A stretch of DNA of 64,000 nt from Pseudomonadota bacterium (GTDB lineage: Bacteria > Pseudomonadota > Gammaproteobacteria > Burkholderiales > Burkholderiaceae_F): assembly GCA_021825945.1 (NCBI GenBank), contig JAKAFN010000008.1:1-64000 (forward strand), given 5' to 3'. A model generated the notes under the pieces. The model was not told the origin of the DNA. It saw only the letters and a list, made by a program, of their open reading frames with translations, and did no database searches. Shown piece after piece: positions 33,774 to 43,795 of the stretch. A program made the position numbers and the translations under genes. Each line of letters starts with the position of its first letter. Position 1 is the first letter of the stretch.

Positions 33774-34313
33774 TCAGTCTCGATGCCGTATCCGCAGCAA
33801 CTCATCCACGACCAGCAGCACGGCACCGACCGAGATCGCGCTGTCCGCGACATTGAACGCGGGATAGTAGCCGCCGGGGAATACGGGGCGGAGCCAGTTC
33901 CAGTGGAATTCGAGGAAGTCGATGACGTGTCCGTAGTGAATCCGGTCGACGATGTTTCCCAATGCGCCGCCGAGAATCAGCGAAAGCGCCGCCGCGAACC
34001 GGATCCGGCCGGGGTGGGTCGTCAGCATCCAGACGATGGCCGCACACGCCGCCACGCCGATCGCGAGAAACAGCCATCCCTGCCAGCCGCCGGCCTCGGA
34101 GAGCAACGAGAAGGCTGCCCCCCGGTTGTAGGCCAGCACGAGGTCGAAGTAGGACGTGACCGGTACGACTTGGCCCAGCGCGAGGGACGCCAGGACGCGC
34201 GCCTTGGTGATCTGATCGACGGCGACGATGACGGCGGCGACCGCCAGCCAGGGTAGGATGCGGCACCCGCGCGAACCGCGGGTGCTGGGCGCCGGATGCA
34301 GGGCCTCGGTCAT
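33774..34313 (-). CDS. lspA: Lipoprotein signal peptidase II
   Basis: 179-residue aspartic protease of the inner membrane with four helices. The catalytic Asp residues are in [15 protein letters not shown] and FNVADSAIS. The N-terminus is about 15 residues longer than in E. coli. It overlaps the ileS stop by ATGA, the conserved ileS-lspA coupling. Confidence 0.97.
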   Translation of the reverse strand: MTEALHPAPSTRGSRGCRILPWLAVAAVIVAVDQITKARVLASLALGQVVPVTSYFDLVLAYNRGAAFSLLSEAGGWQGWLFLAIGVAACAAIVWMLTTHPGRIRFAAALSLILGGALGNIVDRIHYGHVIDFLEFHWNWLRPVFPGGYYPAFNVADSAISVGAVLLVVDELLRIRHRD

Positions 34314-37186
34314 GCGTACCGCCTCGTTTCACCGGCGCCGAACAGGTTGTCGGCGCAGCGTCCGCACAGGCCGGGGTGTTCCGCGATCGTCCCCACGTCG
34401 TCGCGGTAATGCCAGCAGCGCTCGCACTTGACGGCGTCGCTGGCGTGCACGTCGATGCGTTCTTCGGTGGGCGAGGGTGCCTCGAACAGCTCGGCGCGGC
34501 TGGTGATCGTGACGAAGCGCAATTCGTCGCCCAGCGACGCCAGCAGCCCATGGCGTTCACCATGGGCGTAAATCGCGAGTTCTGCTTGCAGCGACGACCC
34601 GATGTGGCCTTGGGCGCGCATTTCCTCGATCCGCTTCAGGGCTTCGGCGCGGGTTGCGCGGATCGCTTCCCAGCGGGCCAGCAGTGCTTCGTGGCCGGGT
34701 ACCGGCGGCGGTTCGTGGAAGAGCTGCGTGAACACGGGCGTTGCCGCGTCGCGGGCGAAGATCCGGTAGGCCTCGTCGGCCGTGAAGGACAGAATGGGGG
34801 CCATCAGTCGCAGCAGAATTGCCGTGATGTGCCACAGCGCGGTCTGCGCCGAGCGCCGCGGCTGCCCGGCGGCGGCAGTGGTGTAGAGGCGGTCCTTGAG
34901 GATGTCGAGATAGAAGGCGCCGAGGTCTTCCGAGCAGTAGGTCTGCAGCTTCGCCACTACGGGATGGAATTCATAGCGGTCGTAGTGGCTGCGCACCTCG
35001 TTCTGGAGTTGCGCCGCGCGCGCGAGGGCGTAGCGATCGATTTCGCAGAGATCGTCCACCGCCACGGACTGCGCCGCGATGTCGAAATCACTGGTATTGG
35101 CGAGCAGGAAGCGCAAGGTGTTGCGGATCCGGCGATACGCTTCGACGACGCGTTTGAGAATTTCGTCGCCGATCGACAGTTCCCCGGAATAATCGGTGGA
35201 CGCAACCCAGAGGCGGATGATCTCGGCACCAAGCTTGGCCGACAACTCGATGGGGTCGATGCCGTTGCCCAGGCTCTTGCTCATCTTGCGGCCCTGCGCG
35301 TCGACGGTGAAGCCATGCGTGAGCAGCGCCTTGTACGGCGCCCGGCCGTCGATCGCCGAGCCGATGAGCAGCGAGGAATGGAACCAGCCGCGATGCTGAT
35401 CCGATCCTTCGAGGTACATGTCGGCCGGATAGCCGAGTTGTTCGGCGTGCGAGCCGCGCATGACGGTGCGGTGGGTCGATCCGGAATCGAACCACACATC
35501 GAGGATGTCGTCGACCTTGACGTACTCCTGCGCCTCGTGGACGGGCAGGACTTCTTCGATGCGGGTTCGCGACCAGGCTTCGATGCCGCCCTGTTCGACA
35601 CGCCGCGCCGCTTCGTCGAGCAGTTCGAGCGTTCGCGGATGCAATTCGCCCGTGGCGCGGTGCAGGAAGAACGGCAGCGGCACGCCCCAGTGGCGCTGGC
35701 GCGAGATGCACCAGTCCGGGCGGTTGGCGATCATCGCGTGCAGGCGAGCTTTTCCCCAGGCTGGATAGAACGCCGTCGCCTCGACCGCGCGTAGGGCGGT
35801 CTGACGCAGGGTTTCCCCCACCGTTTCGGTCTGGAACACGCCGCGGGTGTCGGCTGTCGCGCCGTCCATGCGGACGAACCATTGCGGCGCCGCGCGGTAG
35901 ATGAGCGGGGTCTTGTGGCGCCAGCAGTGCATGTAGCTGTGGTGCACGCGCGCGCTGTGCAGCAGTGCTCCCGCCTGCCGCAGCCTGTCGATGATCCGGT
36001 CGTTGGCGTCCCAGATGTTCATGCCGCCGAAGAGCGGCAGGTCGGGTGCATAGATGCCGTCGCCCTGGACCGGATTGCGGATCTCGTCGTTGGCCATGCC
36101 GTGGCGTCGGCAGGAGAGATAGTCCTCGACGCCATAGGCCGGTGCGGCATGGACGATCCCGGTGCCATCGTCCGCTCCGACGTATTCCGCGGCGTAGACG
36201 GGTGCCGTGCGCGCGTATCCGGGATGCATCGTTGCCAGGGGGTGGTGGAAGCGGATTCCTTCGAGCTGCGCACCGCGCACGCTGCCCACGGTCGCGCCCT
36301 GCAGTCCGAACCGTTCCAGGCAGCGTTCGATCAGCGTCTCGGCCAGGATGAGATAACGATCGCCGCAGTCGACCAGGGCGTAGGAGAGGTCGGGGTGTAC
36401 GTTGAGTGCCTGGTTGGCGGGCAGCGTCCACGGGGTGGTGGTCCAGATCACCGCCGAACACGGTTTGTCGAACCCGATACGCCCGAACAGGGCTGCAGCC
36501 TGCGCCGCATCCTCGTCGGCGACGGGGAAGGCCACGTCCACGGTCGGAGATGCCTTGTCGGCATATTCCACTTCCGCCTCGGCGAGCGCCGAGTTGCAGT
36601 CGAAGCACCAGTTGACCGGCTTCAGTCCGCGATAGACGAAGCCGCGTTCGATCATTCGCTTGAGGGTGCGGATCTCGTCGGCTTCCGCTTGAAAGTTCAT
36701 CGTGCGGTACGGATCGGCCCAGTCCCCCAGGACGCCGAGCCGCTGGAAGCCGCGCATTTGCAGGGTGATCTGCTCGGCGGCGTGGGCGCGCGCTTTTTCC
36801 TGCACTTCGGTGCGCGGCAGGTGCTTGCCGAATTTGCGTTCGATATGGATCTCGATCGGCATGCCGTGGCAATCCCACCCGGGGATGTAGACGGCGTCGA
36901 AACCGGCGAGCGATTTGGACTTGACGATGATGTCCTTGAGCACCTTGTTGACGACATGGCCGAGGTGGATCGCTGCGTTGGCGTAGGGCGGGCCGTCATG
37001 CAGGATGAAGCGTGGGGCGCCGTGCCGCGCCGCGCGGATTTGGCCGTACACGTCTTCGTGCTGCCATGCCTCGACCCAGCCGGGTTCGCGCTTGGGCAGG
37101 TCGCCCCGCATCGGAAACGGGGTGTCTGGTAGGTTCAAGGGGTACTTGGGGGCGCTTTTCGACGCCGCTTTGGTTTGTTCGGACAT
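34310..37186 (-). CDS. ileS: Isoleucyl-tRNA synthetase
   Basis: 958-residue class I synthetase. The HIGH-type motif is HLGH at about residue 76 and KMSKS is intact ([11 protein letters not shown]). The editing CP1 domain lies at about 200-420. The C-terminal zinc finger has CERCWHYR and CGRCADNLF. Of similar length to E. coli IleS (938). It would also charge the tRNA-Ile2 encoded at 54411. Confidence 0.98.
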   Translation of the reverse strand: MSEQTKAASKSAPKYPLNLPDTPFPMRGDLPKREPGWVEAWQHEDVYGQIRAARHGAPRFILHDGPPYANAAIHLGHVVNKVLKDIIVKSKSLAGFDAVYIPGWDCHGMPIEIHIERKFGKHLPRTEVQEKARAHAAEQITLQMRGFQRLGVLGDWADPYRTMNFQAEADEIRTLKRMIERGFVYRGLKPVNWCFDCNSALAEAEVEYADKASPTVDVAFPVADEDAAQAAALFGRIGFDKPCSAVIWTTTPWTLPANQALNVHPDLSYALVDCGDRYLILAETLIERCLERFGLQGATVGSVRGAQLEGIRFHHPLATMHPGYARTAPVYAAEYVGADDGTGIVHAAPAYGVEDYLSCRRHGMANDEIRNPVQGDGIYAPDLPLFGGMNIWDANDRIIDRLRQAGALLHSARVHHSYMHCWRHKTPLIYRAAPQWFVRMDGATADTRGVFQTETVGETLRQTALRAVEATAFYPAWGKARLHAMIANRPDWCISRQRHWGVPLPFFLHRATGELHPRTLELLDEAARRVEQGGIEAWSRTRIEEVLPVHEAQEYVKVDDILDVWFDSGSTHRTVMRGSHAEQLGYPADMYLEGSDQHRGWFHSSLLIGSAIDGRAPYKALLTHGFTVDAQGRKMSKSLGNGIDPIELSAKLGAEIIRLWVASTDYSGELSIGDEILKRVVEAYRRIRNTLRFLLANTSDFDIAAQSVAVDDLCEIDRYALARAAQLQNEVRSHYDRYEFHPVVAKLQTYCSEDLGAFYLDILKDRLYTTAAAGQPRRSAQTALWHITAILLRLMAPILSFTADEAYRIFARDAATPVFTQLFHEPPPVPGHEALLARWEAIRATRAEALKRIEEMRAQGHIGSSLQAELAIYAHGERHGLLASLGDELRFVTITSRAELFEAPSPTEERIDVHASDAVKCERCWHYRDDVGTIAEHPGLCGRCADNLFGAGETRRYA

Positions 37187-37244
37187 GCGTTGTCAGTTCA
37201 TAACTGGAAGGAAGGGAATCTGCGCGCCGTACCGTGCGGGCGGA

Positions 37245-38210
37245 TCATGCCGACGCCGTCATCCAGTCGCCGATGATCGCACGGGCGCGCGCGGTGTCGT
37301 CCTCGATGGCGGCCGTCAGTTCCGCGACGGTGTCGAACTTCATCTCGTCGCGCAGCTTTTGCAGGAATTCGACACGGACGAGGTGGCCATAGATTTCTTG
37401 CGCGAAGTCGAAAAGGTGTACTTCCAGCAGCCAGCGGCCGCCGGCTTCGATCGTGGGCCGCTGGCCGATGCTGGCCACGCCCGGCCGCGGTGCGCCCAGT
37501 CCGTGCACCAGCACCGCGTAGATCCCGCTGGCCGCCGGCCGCTTGTGCGGGATGCGCAGATTGAGGGTCGGGAAGCCGATCCGGCGGCCGAGTTTGGCGC
37601 CGTGCAGTACGCGGCCGCTGATGTGGTAGCGATGGCCCAGCAAGTCGTGCGCGCGATTCAGGTCGCCGGCGATCAGTGCGGCGCGCACGGCGGAACTGGA
37701 GATCCGCTCGCCGTCCTGCAGGACGGTGTCGAGCACCTGGATCGCAACTCCCCGTTGCGGCGCCCGCGCACGCAGCATTGCGATATCGCCCGCGCGCCGC
37801 GCGCCGAAGCGGAAATCTTCGCCGACGATCAGCCAGCGGGTCGCGCAGCCGTCGATCAGGATCTCGTCGAGGAAGCGCTCGGCTGGCAATTGCGCCAAAC
37901 CGGCGTTGAAATGGAGTACGAATACGCGTTCGATCCCGGCGCTGCGCAAACCGACGATCTTGTCGCGCAGGTTGGCGATCCGCGCCGGCGCGGCATCGGG
38001 CTGGAAGAATTCGCGCGGGTGCGGCTCGAAGGTCATGGCTGCCGGAACGAGGCCCCGTTCCCGGGCGGCCTGGGATACCTGGGCGAGCAGAGCCCGGTGG
38101 CCGCGATGCACTCCATCGAAATTGCCGATCGCCAGGGCGCAGGGTGTGCGTACGGCCGCCGGCGGTGGACCGCGGAAAATCCGGATCGAGGGACTGCAGA
38201 GCGAAGTCAC
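37245..38210 (-). CDS. ribF: Bifunctional riboflavin kinase/FAD synthetase
   Basis: 321 residues. The start chosen is GTG 38210 because the open frame upstream runs through a REP-like palindrome (38226-38264) and is unlikely to be coding. The N-terminal FAD synthetase has AIGNFDGVHRGH, and the C-terminal flavokinase has GRVLHGAKLGRRIGFPTLNL and ASIGQRPT. No clear ribosome-binding site. It precedes ileS as in most proteobacteria. Confidence 0.94.
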   Translation of the reverse strand: MTSLCSPSIRIFRGPPPAAVRTPCALAIGNFDGVHRGHRALLAQVSQAARERGLVPAAMTFEPHPREFFQPDAAPARIANLRDKIVGLRSAGIERVFVLHFNAGLAQLPAERFLDEILIDGCATRWLIVGEDFRFGARRAGDIAMLRARAPQRGVAIQVLDTVLQDGERISSSAVRAALIAGDLNRAHDLLGHRYHISGRVLHGAKLGRRIGFPTLNLRIPHKRPAASGIYAVLVHGLGAPRPGVASIGQRPTIEAGGRWLLEVHLFDFAQEIYGHLVRVEFLQKLRDEMKFDTVAELTAAIEDDTARARAIIGDWMTASA

Positions 38211-38225
38211 GGCAAGGGCGTCCGT

Positions 38226-38264
38226 TCCCCCCTCCCGCTTGCGGGAGAGGGCGGGGGTGAGGGT
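38226..38264. repeat. REP-like intergenic palindrome
   Basis: CTCCCGC-TT-GCGGGAG core (38232-38247) flanked by C-rich and G-rich arms. It is the common proteobacterial intergenic palindrome type and lies in the ribF/purN divergent region. It resembles 17625-17671. Confidence 0.65.
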
Positions 38265-38341
38265 CGGAAGTATACGGTTTCTTTCGCGAATGCCTTGATT
38301 TTCCATGCTTTCCGAGTCGACCCGGTACAATCCGGCAGACA

Positions 38342-39010
38342 ATGAGTGAACCTCCATCTCCCAAAAACATCGTTTGCCTGATTTCCGGTCGCGGCAGCAA
38401 CCTCGAGGCCATCCTGCGTGCGGCACGCGAGGAAAACTGGGCCGACATCGCGGATGCCCATATCGCTGCCGTGGTTTCCAATCGTCCCGCCGTCGGTGGT
38501 TTGGCGATCGCCCGGGACTATGGCGTACCGACTCGCGTCCTGGATCACACCGGGTATTCGTCGCGTGAAGCCTTCGACGCCGATTTGGGCGCGGCCATCG
38601 ATGCGTTTGATCCGGCCCTGGTGATCCTGGCCGGATTCCTGCGGGTGCTCACGCCGGCCTTCGTCGCCCGCTACGCCGGTCGCCTGATCAACATCCATCC
38701 TTCCCTGTTGCCGGCGTTTCCGGGGCTGGCGACCCATCGCCGGGCGATCGAGGCCGGCGTGCGCGTGCATGGCGCCACGGTGCATTTCGTCACCGGGGAG
38801 CTTGACGCCGGCCCGATCATCGGCCAGGCGGCGCTGGCGGTCGATCCCGCCGATACCGAGGAATCGTTGGCGGCGCGGGTGCTGGCGATGGAGCATGCGT
38901 TGTTGCCGCGTTGCGTCCGCTGGCTGCTTACCGGCGCGGTGCGGCTGGAAAATGGGCGGGTCGCGGTGCGAGGCCTGAGCCGGCAGGAGTTGCTGCGATG
39001 CGAACCATGA
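38342..39010 (+). CDS. purN: Phosphoribosylglycinamide formyltransferase
   Basis: 222-residue enzyme of purine synthesis using 10-formyl-THF. Shows SGRGSNLEAIL (phosphate loop), the catalytic Asn-His of INIHPSLLPAF, and HGATVHFVTGELDAGPII with the catalytic Asp. A TACAAT hexamer lies only 10 bp before the ATG and no ribosome-binding site is clear, so a very short leader is possible. Overlaps the next gene by 13 bases. Confidence 0.97.
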   Translation: MSEPPSPKNIVCLISGRGSNLEAILRAAREENWADIADAHIAAVVSNRPAVGGLAIARDYGVPTRVLDHTGYSSREAFDADLGAAIDAFDPALVILAGFLRVLTPAFVARYAGRLINIHPSLLPAFPGLATHRRAIEAGVRVHGATVHFVTGELDAGPIIGQAALAVDPADTEESLAARVLAMEHALLPRCVRWLLTGAVRLENGRVAVRGLSRQELLRCEP

Positions 39011-40452
39011 AGGCCGCGAAGCCGGCGAAGCGCGAACGGACCGTGAGGTCGGCGAAATCGGTGCGGAGTCCGGCGCGCGCTCCGGTACGCGCAGCGCCGC
39101 GGGAGGCGGAGCGTACCGTCGGACTCGACGAGGCGGGGATCCCGGCGGCGGGCGAACGCCCGGTTCGCATCACCTCGCAGGTCGTCGACAGTCTGGCGAA
39201 GTTATTGGCGGTGTTGCTGCGGTTCGACGGCCCGGCCGACGCACTCATGTCCCGGCATTTCAAGATGGATCGCCAGTTGGGGCCCCGCGACCGCAGCTTG
39301 GTCGCCGAGGCGGCATTCGATGCGCTGCGCCGCTTGGCGAGCCTGCGCTGGATCCTGCAGACCGCCGATCCGCTGCGCGCGCCGCGCCTGGCCGCGATGA
39401 CGGTGCTGGCGCGTCGGCACGGCATCGCGGCGCTGGGGCCCCGCAGCCTCCGTGGCGACGAGCGTGCCGTGCGCAGCGCCCTGGGGATCGATCTGCGGCA
39501 CGCCCCTTCGGCGGTGCAGGCCGAAGTGCCGTCGTGGTTGTTTGCGCGGGTGCAGGCGCAGTATCCGGATGATTGGCACGCCTTGTTGGAAGCCTTGGCG
39601 CAGCCGGCGCCGCTCGACCTGCGGGTCAATACGCTGAAGGCCGAGCGCGAGGCGGTGCTGGCCGAACTGCGCAGCGCAACCCGCATCCATGCGCCCTTGG
39701 GTGCCGAGCCGACCCCATACAGTCCGGACGGGATCCGGCTCCTGGACAAGCCGGCGCTCACGCGCTGGCCGTTATACAAGGACGGCCTGATCGAGGTGCA
39801 GGATGAAGGCAGCCAGTTGATCGCGCGATTGGTCGCGCCGCGCCGTGGCGAGATGGTGGTCGATTTCTGTGCCGGCGCGGGAGGCAAGACCCTCGCTCTC
39901 GGCGCGCTCATGCGCTCCACCGGACGGCTCTACGCCTTCGACGTGCATGCCAAACGGTTGGCCGGTCTGGGGCCGCGGCTCGCCCGCAGCGGCCTGTCGA
40001 ATGTGTATCCGGCGGCGATCGCGAGCGAGGCCGATGCGCGGGTCAAGCGCCTCGCCGGCAAGATCGACCGGGTGCTCGTCGATGCGCCCTGTTCGGGAAC
40101 CGGGACGTTGCGGCGCAATCCCGACCTCAAGTGGCGGTTCGATGAACGGGAGGTGGCGCGGCTCAAGGGCGTGCAGGCGGCCGTGCTCGCAGGCGCGGCA
40201 CGTCTCGTCAAGCCGGGCGGTCGGCTGGTGTATTCGACCTGCTCGGTGCTGGCCGAGGAAAACCAGGAAATGATCGAACGGTTCCTCGCCGAACATCCGC
40301 AGTTCGCGGTGGCCGATGCGCCCGCGATCCTGGCGGCACAGGGGATCGAGGTCGACCACGCGGCGCGCTTTGCGCCATGGTTCGTCATGCTGCCGCACTT
40401 GCACGGGTGCGACGGATTCTTTGCGGCGGTTCTGGACCGCGTGCGCGGATGA
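38998..40452 (+). CDS. RsmB/NOP-family 5-methylcytosine RNA methyltransferase
   Basis: 484 residues, starting inside the purN end. A basic Lys/Arg-rich N-terminal tail (about 1-50) precedes a NusB-like/RsmB N-terminal region. The SAM-dependent domain has DFCAGAGGKTLALG, DAPCSGTGTLRRNPDLKWRF and YSTCSVLAEENQ, with both catalytic Cys residues. Family members methylate 16S rRNA C967 or related sites; the exact target is not certain. Confidence 0.92.
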   Translation: MRTMKAAKPAKRERTVRSAKSVRSPARAPVRAAPREAERTVGLDEAGIPAAGERPVRITSQVVDSLAKLLAVLLRFDGPADALMSRHFKMDRQLGPRDRSLVAEAAFDALRRLASLRWILQTADPLRAPRLAAMTVLARRHGIAALGPRSLRGDERAVRSALGIDLRHAPSAVQAEVPSWLFARVQAQYPDDWHALLEALAQPAPLDLRVNTLKAEREAVLAELRSATRIHAPLGAEPTPYSPDGIRLLDKPALTRWPLYKDGLIEVQDEGSQLIARLVAPRRGEMVVDFCAGAGGKTLALGALMRSTGRLYAFDVHAKRLAGLGPRLARSGLSNVYPAAIASEADARVKRLAGKIDRVLVDAPCSGTGTLRRNPDLKWRFDEREVARLKGVQAAVLAGAARLVKPGGRLVYSTCSVLAEENQEMIERFLAEHPQFAVADAPAILAAQGIEVDHAARFAPWFVMLPHLHGCDGFFAAVLDRVRG

Positions 40453-41750
40453 TGCAAAACGGCGACCCGTCCCCGATTCAAGAACTGTTCCATGCGGTCG
40501 CCAACGGCCTGTCACGTCCTCAGCACGCGTGGCAGGCGGTGGTGATCGTGGCGTCCCTGGTTGCGGCGTGGTTTGCCGAGCGCGCGCTGGCGCAGTGGGG
40601 CAGCGGCCGCGGGTCGGCGATCGCCGATGGCGATGCCCGCCGCGAGGCCCTGCCGGCGACCATCGACGGACTGCTCTATATCGCGTATCCGCTTTTTTCG
40701 TTCCTACTGCTGTGGGTCGGAGAGGGCGTCCTGCGGGTCACCCATGTGATTGCGGGCCGTGCCGATGCGCGCCTGATCCGGTTCGCTGCCGTGCTCGTCG
40801 GTACGTTGGCGGTGGTCCGCCTGCTGTTCTACCTGCTGCGACACGGGCTCCGATCGGCGACGCTCATCGTGCGCTTCGAGCGCGCCATCGCGGCGGCCGC
40901 GCTCGTCGGTACCGCTCTATATGCGACCGGCGCATGGGGGGACGTGGTGGCATGGCTTGCCGCGACGCGTATTCCGCTGGGCAATACCGCCGTGTCGGTC
41001 TGGGCGCTGCTGGTGGGCTCCGTCACCACGCTGAGTGCGCTGCTCGCCGCAATGTGGGCTGGCGCCGTGGTCGAGGAGCGGTTGAGCATCGAATCGGAGT
41101 TGGATCCGAATCTTCGTCTGGTCCTCGGGCGGGTCGCGCGCGCCGCATTCCTGGTGGTGGGAATCCTGTTCGCACTCGCGGTTTCGGGTATCGATCTGAC
41201 GATTTTGTCGGTGTTCGGCGGCGCCTTGGGTGTCGGCCTGGGGCTTGGTCTGCAGCGGATCGTCAGCAATTATTTGAGCGGGTTCATCCTCTTGCTGGAC
41301 CGCAGCTTGCGGATCGGCGACATCATCACGGCGGACAAGTACCAAGGCGAAGTCACGCGGATCACCGCCCGCTATACCCTCCTGCGTGCCAGCGATGGCA
41401 CGGAGGCTACCGTACCCAACGAAATGCTCGTCGCGCAGCCGGTCGTCAACACGACCCTGAGCGACCGTCGCGTCAACCTGCACGTTCGGATCGCGGTGCG
41501 GCAGGGACGGGATGCGAACCACCTGCAGGCGGAACTGGAGGCTGCGGCGGCATCCGTCACGCGGGTTCTGTCGCATCCGGCGCCGGAGGCCCGCCTCATC
41601 GAATTTCCCGGGGGCAATCTCTTGTGGGAGCTGCGGTTCTGGATCGCGGATCCGGAAAGCGGGACCGGAAGGATCCAATCGGATGTCGCCAAGGCGGCAT
41701 ATGAGCGATTGCGGGCCGCAGGGATCGAATTGGCACCGCAGACCCCGTAG
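40449..41750 (+). CDS. Mechanosensitive ion channel, MscS family
   Basis: 433 residues with an extra N-terminal set of about four membrane helices before the conserved MscS core. The pore helix contains FGGALGVGLGLGLQRIVSNYL, followed by the beta domain LLDRSLRIGDIITADKYQGEV and ATVPNEMLV. ATG 40449 overlaps the upstream stop. It protects against hypo-osmotic shock in the family. Longer than E. coli MscS (286). Confidence 0.93.
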   Translation: MMQNGDPSPIQELFHAVANGLSRPQHAWQAVVIVASLVAAWFAERALAQWGSGRGSAIADGDARREALPATIDGLLYIAYPLFSFLLLWVGEGVLRVTHVIAGRADARLIRFAAVLVGTLAVVRLLFYLLRHGLRSATLIVRFERAIAAAALVGTALYATGAWGDVVAWLAATRIPLGNTAVSVWALLVGSVTTLSALLAAMWAGAVVEERLSIESELDPNLRLVLGRVARAAFLVVGILFALAVSGIDLTILSVFGGALGVGLGLGLQRIVSNYLSGFILLLDRSLRIGDIITADKYQGEVTRITARYTLLRASDGTEATVPNEMLVAQPVVNTTLSDRRVNLHVRIAVRQGRDANHLQAELEAAAASVTRVLSHPAPEARLIEFPGGNLLWELRFWIADPESGTGRIQSDVAKAAYERLRAAGIELAPQTP

Positions 41751-41864
41751 CGCGCGGATCCTGCTGCGCGGGTTCCTACGGCATTTCCGTACGGGCTTTC
41801 GGATCTGCTCGCGCTCCTGTAACATTGGCGCAATTTTCTTTTTCCCCGGATTTGCGGAGACGCG

Positions 41865-43067
41865 ATGGAATCGGTGCTGAATTTCCTGCACAACGGGCTG
41901 CTGGGCCTGACGGCATGGCAGACGGTGTTTGCCACCTTGGCGATGACCCACGTGACGATCGCCGCGGTGACCATTTACCTGCACCGTTCGCAGGCGCATC
42001 GGGCGCTGGATCTGCATCCGATCGTGAGCCATTTCTTCCGGTTGTGGCTCTGGCTGACGACCGGCATGCAGACCCGCGACTGGGTTTCCGTGCATCGCAA
42101 GCACCACGCCAAGTGCGAGACGACGGAAGATCCGCACAGCCCGCAGACGCGGGGACTGCGCACGGTGCTGCTGCGCGGGGCGGAGCTCTACATGGCCGAG
42201 CGGAAGAATTCGGAGACGATCGCCCGCTTCAGCCGCGGCACGCCCGACGACTGGGTCGAGCGCAATGTCTACGCTCGCTGGATCTGGCAAGGTTGCGGGA
42301 CCATGCTGGTAGCCGATTTCCTGCTCTTCGGGGTTGCCGGGATCGCGGTCTGGGCCGTGCAGATGATGTGGATTCCGTTTTTTGCCGCCGGTGTGATCAA
42401 CGGGGTTGCACACTTCTGGGGGTATCGCAATTTCGACTGCCCCGATGCCAGCACCAATATTTCTCCGCTGGGATGGCTGATCGGCGGGGAGGAATTGCAT
42501 AACAACCACCACACGTTCCCGACTTCGGCGAAACTTTCCTACAAGTGGTACGAATTCGACATCGGTTGGGGCTACATCCGTATCCTGCAGGCGCTGGGTC
42601 TGGCGAAGGTTCTGCGGGTCGCTCCCAAGCCGCAGATGCTGGAAGGGGCGACGGCGCACGCGCCGATCGACCTGGGCACCCTGCAGACGCTCATCAACAA
42701 TCGGTATGAACTGCTTGCGCGTTTTGCGCGCGAGGTCCGCCGCGAGTTCCGGCAGGAAGTCGCTCAACTCGCGTCCGCCGATCGAGCTCGGTTTTCCGGG
42801 CTGCAGCGTTGGATCCACAAGGATATGTCGGACGTTCCCGAACCCCAGCGGGAGTCGTTGAGCGATCTCTTGCGCCACAGCCGCGCATTGCATACGGTGG
42901 TGGAAATGCGGGCCGAGCTGGCACAGATCTGGATGCAGGCGGCAGCGTCGCGAGAGCAGATGCTGCATAACCTCCAGGATTGGGTCGCGCGGGCCGAGGC
43001 CAGCGGCAGCCGTGCGCTGCGGGAGATCGCGGCGCGCATTCGCGCGTATGCGCCGGCACCGGTTTGA
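41865..43067 (+). CDS. Acyl fatty-acid desaturase
   Basis: 400-residue membrane di-iron desaturase of the delta-9 type. Three His boxes: HRSQAHR (about 45), HRKHHAK (about 83) and HNNHH (about 210), with paired membrane helices between them. The C-terminal 150 residues are helical and cytosolic (an extension with FAREVRREFRQEV). Likely adjusts membrane fluidity. A shared terminator follows. Confidence 0.93.
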   Translation: MESVLNFLHNGLLGLTAWQTVFATLAMTHVTIAAVTIYLHRSQAHRALDLHPIVSHFFRLWLWLTTGMQTRDWVSVHRKHHAKCETTEDPHSPQTRGLRTVLLRGAELYMAERKNSETIARFSRGTPDDWVERNVYARWIWQGCGTMLVADFLLFGVAGIAVWAVQMMWIPFFAAGVINGVAHFWGYRNFDCPDASTNISPLGWLIGGEELHNNHHTFPTSAKLSYKWYEFDIGWGYIRILQALGLAKVLRVAPKPQMLEGATAHAPIDLGTLQTLINNRYELLARFAREVRREFRQEVAQLASADRARFSGLQRWIHKDMSDVPEPQRESLSDLLRHSRALHTVVEMRAELAQIWMQAAASREQMLHNLQDWVARAEASGSRALREIAARIRAYAPAPV

Positions 43068-43141
43068 TTCCCCAGGCACCTCGTTCTCGTTCCTGTCTCC
43101 CTTGCGTTGACACGCTGCGGGTTTTCGCAGGGGAGATCGGA

Positions 43142-43178
43142 CGAAAAAAATCCCGGCATCGCGCCGGGATTTTTTTCG
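43142..43178. terminator. Bidirectional terminator (desaturase / rpmG)
   Basis: AAAAAAATCCCGGC and GCCGGGATTTTTTT pair around a short loop at about 43144-43177, with A and T runs on both sides. It can terminate the desaturase gene on the plus strand and rpmB-rpmG on the minus strand, 22 bp past the rpmG stop. Confidence 0.9.
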
Positions 43179-43200
43179 TCCTTCGCAACCGCGCCGCCGC

Positions 43201-43368
43201 TTACTTGAGCTTGGTTTCCTTGTAGCTCACATGCTTGCGTGCAACCGGATCGAACTTCATGAGTTCCATCTTTTCCGGTTTGGTGCGCTTGTTCTTGGTC
43301 GTGGTGTAGAAGTGGCCGGTACCCGCAGAGGATTCCAGCTTGATCTTTTCCCGCGCTCCTTTTGCCAT
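43201..43368 (-). CDS. rpmG: 50S ribosomal protein bL33
   Basis: 55-residue ribosomal protein: [20 protein letters not shown], then [15 protein letters not shown], and [11 protein letters not shown] at the end. It lacks the zinc-binding Cys pairs, so it is the Cys-minus form. It follows rpmB by 49 bp on the same strand. Confidence 0.97.
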   Translation of the reverse strand: MAKGAREKIKLESSAGTGHFYTTTKNKRTKPEKMELMKFDPVARKHVSYKETKLK

Positions 43369-43417
43369 GGTGATCTCCGATTATGTGGTGACGGATGCCT
43401 TGCGGCTGCCGAATCTC

Positions 43418-43651
43418 TTAGAGCTCGCCCTTGGCTTGCAGATCGGCGACGACCGTGTCGATGCCGAGCTTGTCGATGGTGCGCAGCGCAGCATTGCTGA
43501 TGCGCAGACGGATCCAGCGCTTCTGGTCTTCGAGCCAGAAACGACGGTATTGCAGGTTCGGCAGGAAACGGCGTTTGGTCTTGTTGTTCGCGTGCGAAAC
43601 GCGGTTTCCGACCATCGGCCGCTTTTTCGTGACGATGCAGACGCGAGCCAT
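43418..43651 (-). CDS. rpmB: 50S ribosomal protein bL28
   Basis: 77-residue ribosomal protein beginning [20 protein letters not shown] with the family [18 protein letters not shown] segment. It forms the conserved rpmB-rpmG pair with bL33. Confidence 0.97.
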   Translation of the reverse strand: MARVCIVTKKRPMVGNRVSHANNKTKRRFLPNLQYRRFWLEDQKRWIRLRISNAALRTIDKLGIDTVVADLQAKGEL

Positions 43652-43795
43652 GTTGATGTTCCTTCCGTGCCCCGGTTGGGCGAATAAAGCCGAAAATTAT
43701 ATCCGAAAAACCTTCTCCGGGAGGACCTGATCTCCATGCCTCCCCGGCCGGCGGCGCGGGTCCCCGGGTCCGGGCTTCCGCGCACCAACCCCGGC

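Noticed and set aside
32436..34256. A 606-codon plus-strand frame opposite coaBC and lspA
   Set aside because: Antisense shadow; conserved motifs are all on the minus strand.
38211..38426. N-terminal extension of ribF to 393 residues
   Set aside because: It would translate a REP-like palindrome and precedes all RibF homology.
40917..43079. A 720-codon minus-strand frame opposite the mechanosensitive channel and desaturase genes
   Set aside because: Spans two real genes in antisense and has no recognisable domain.
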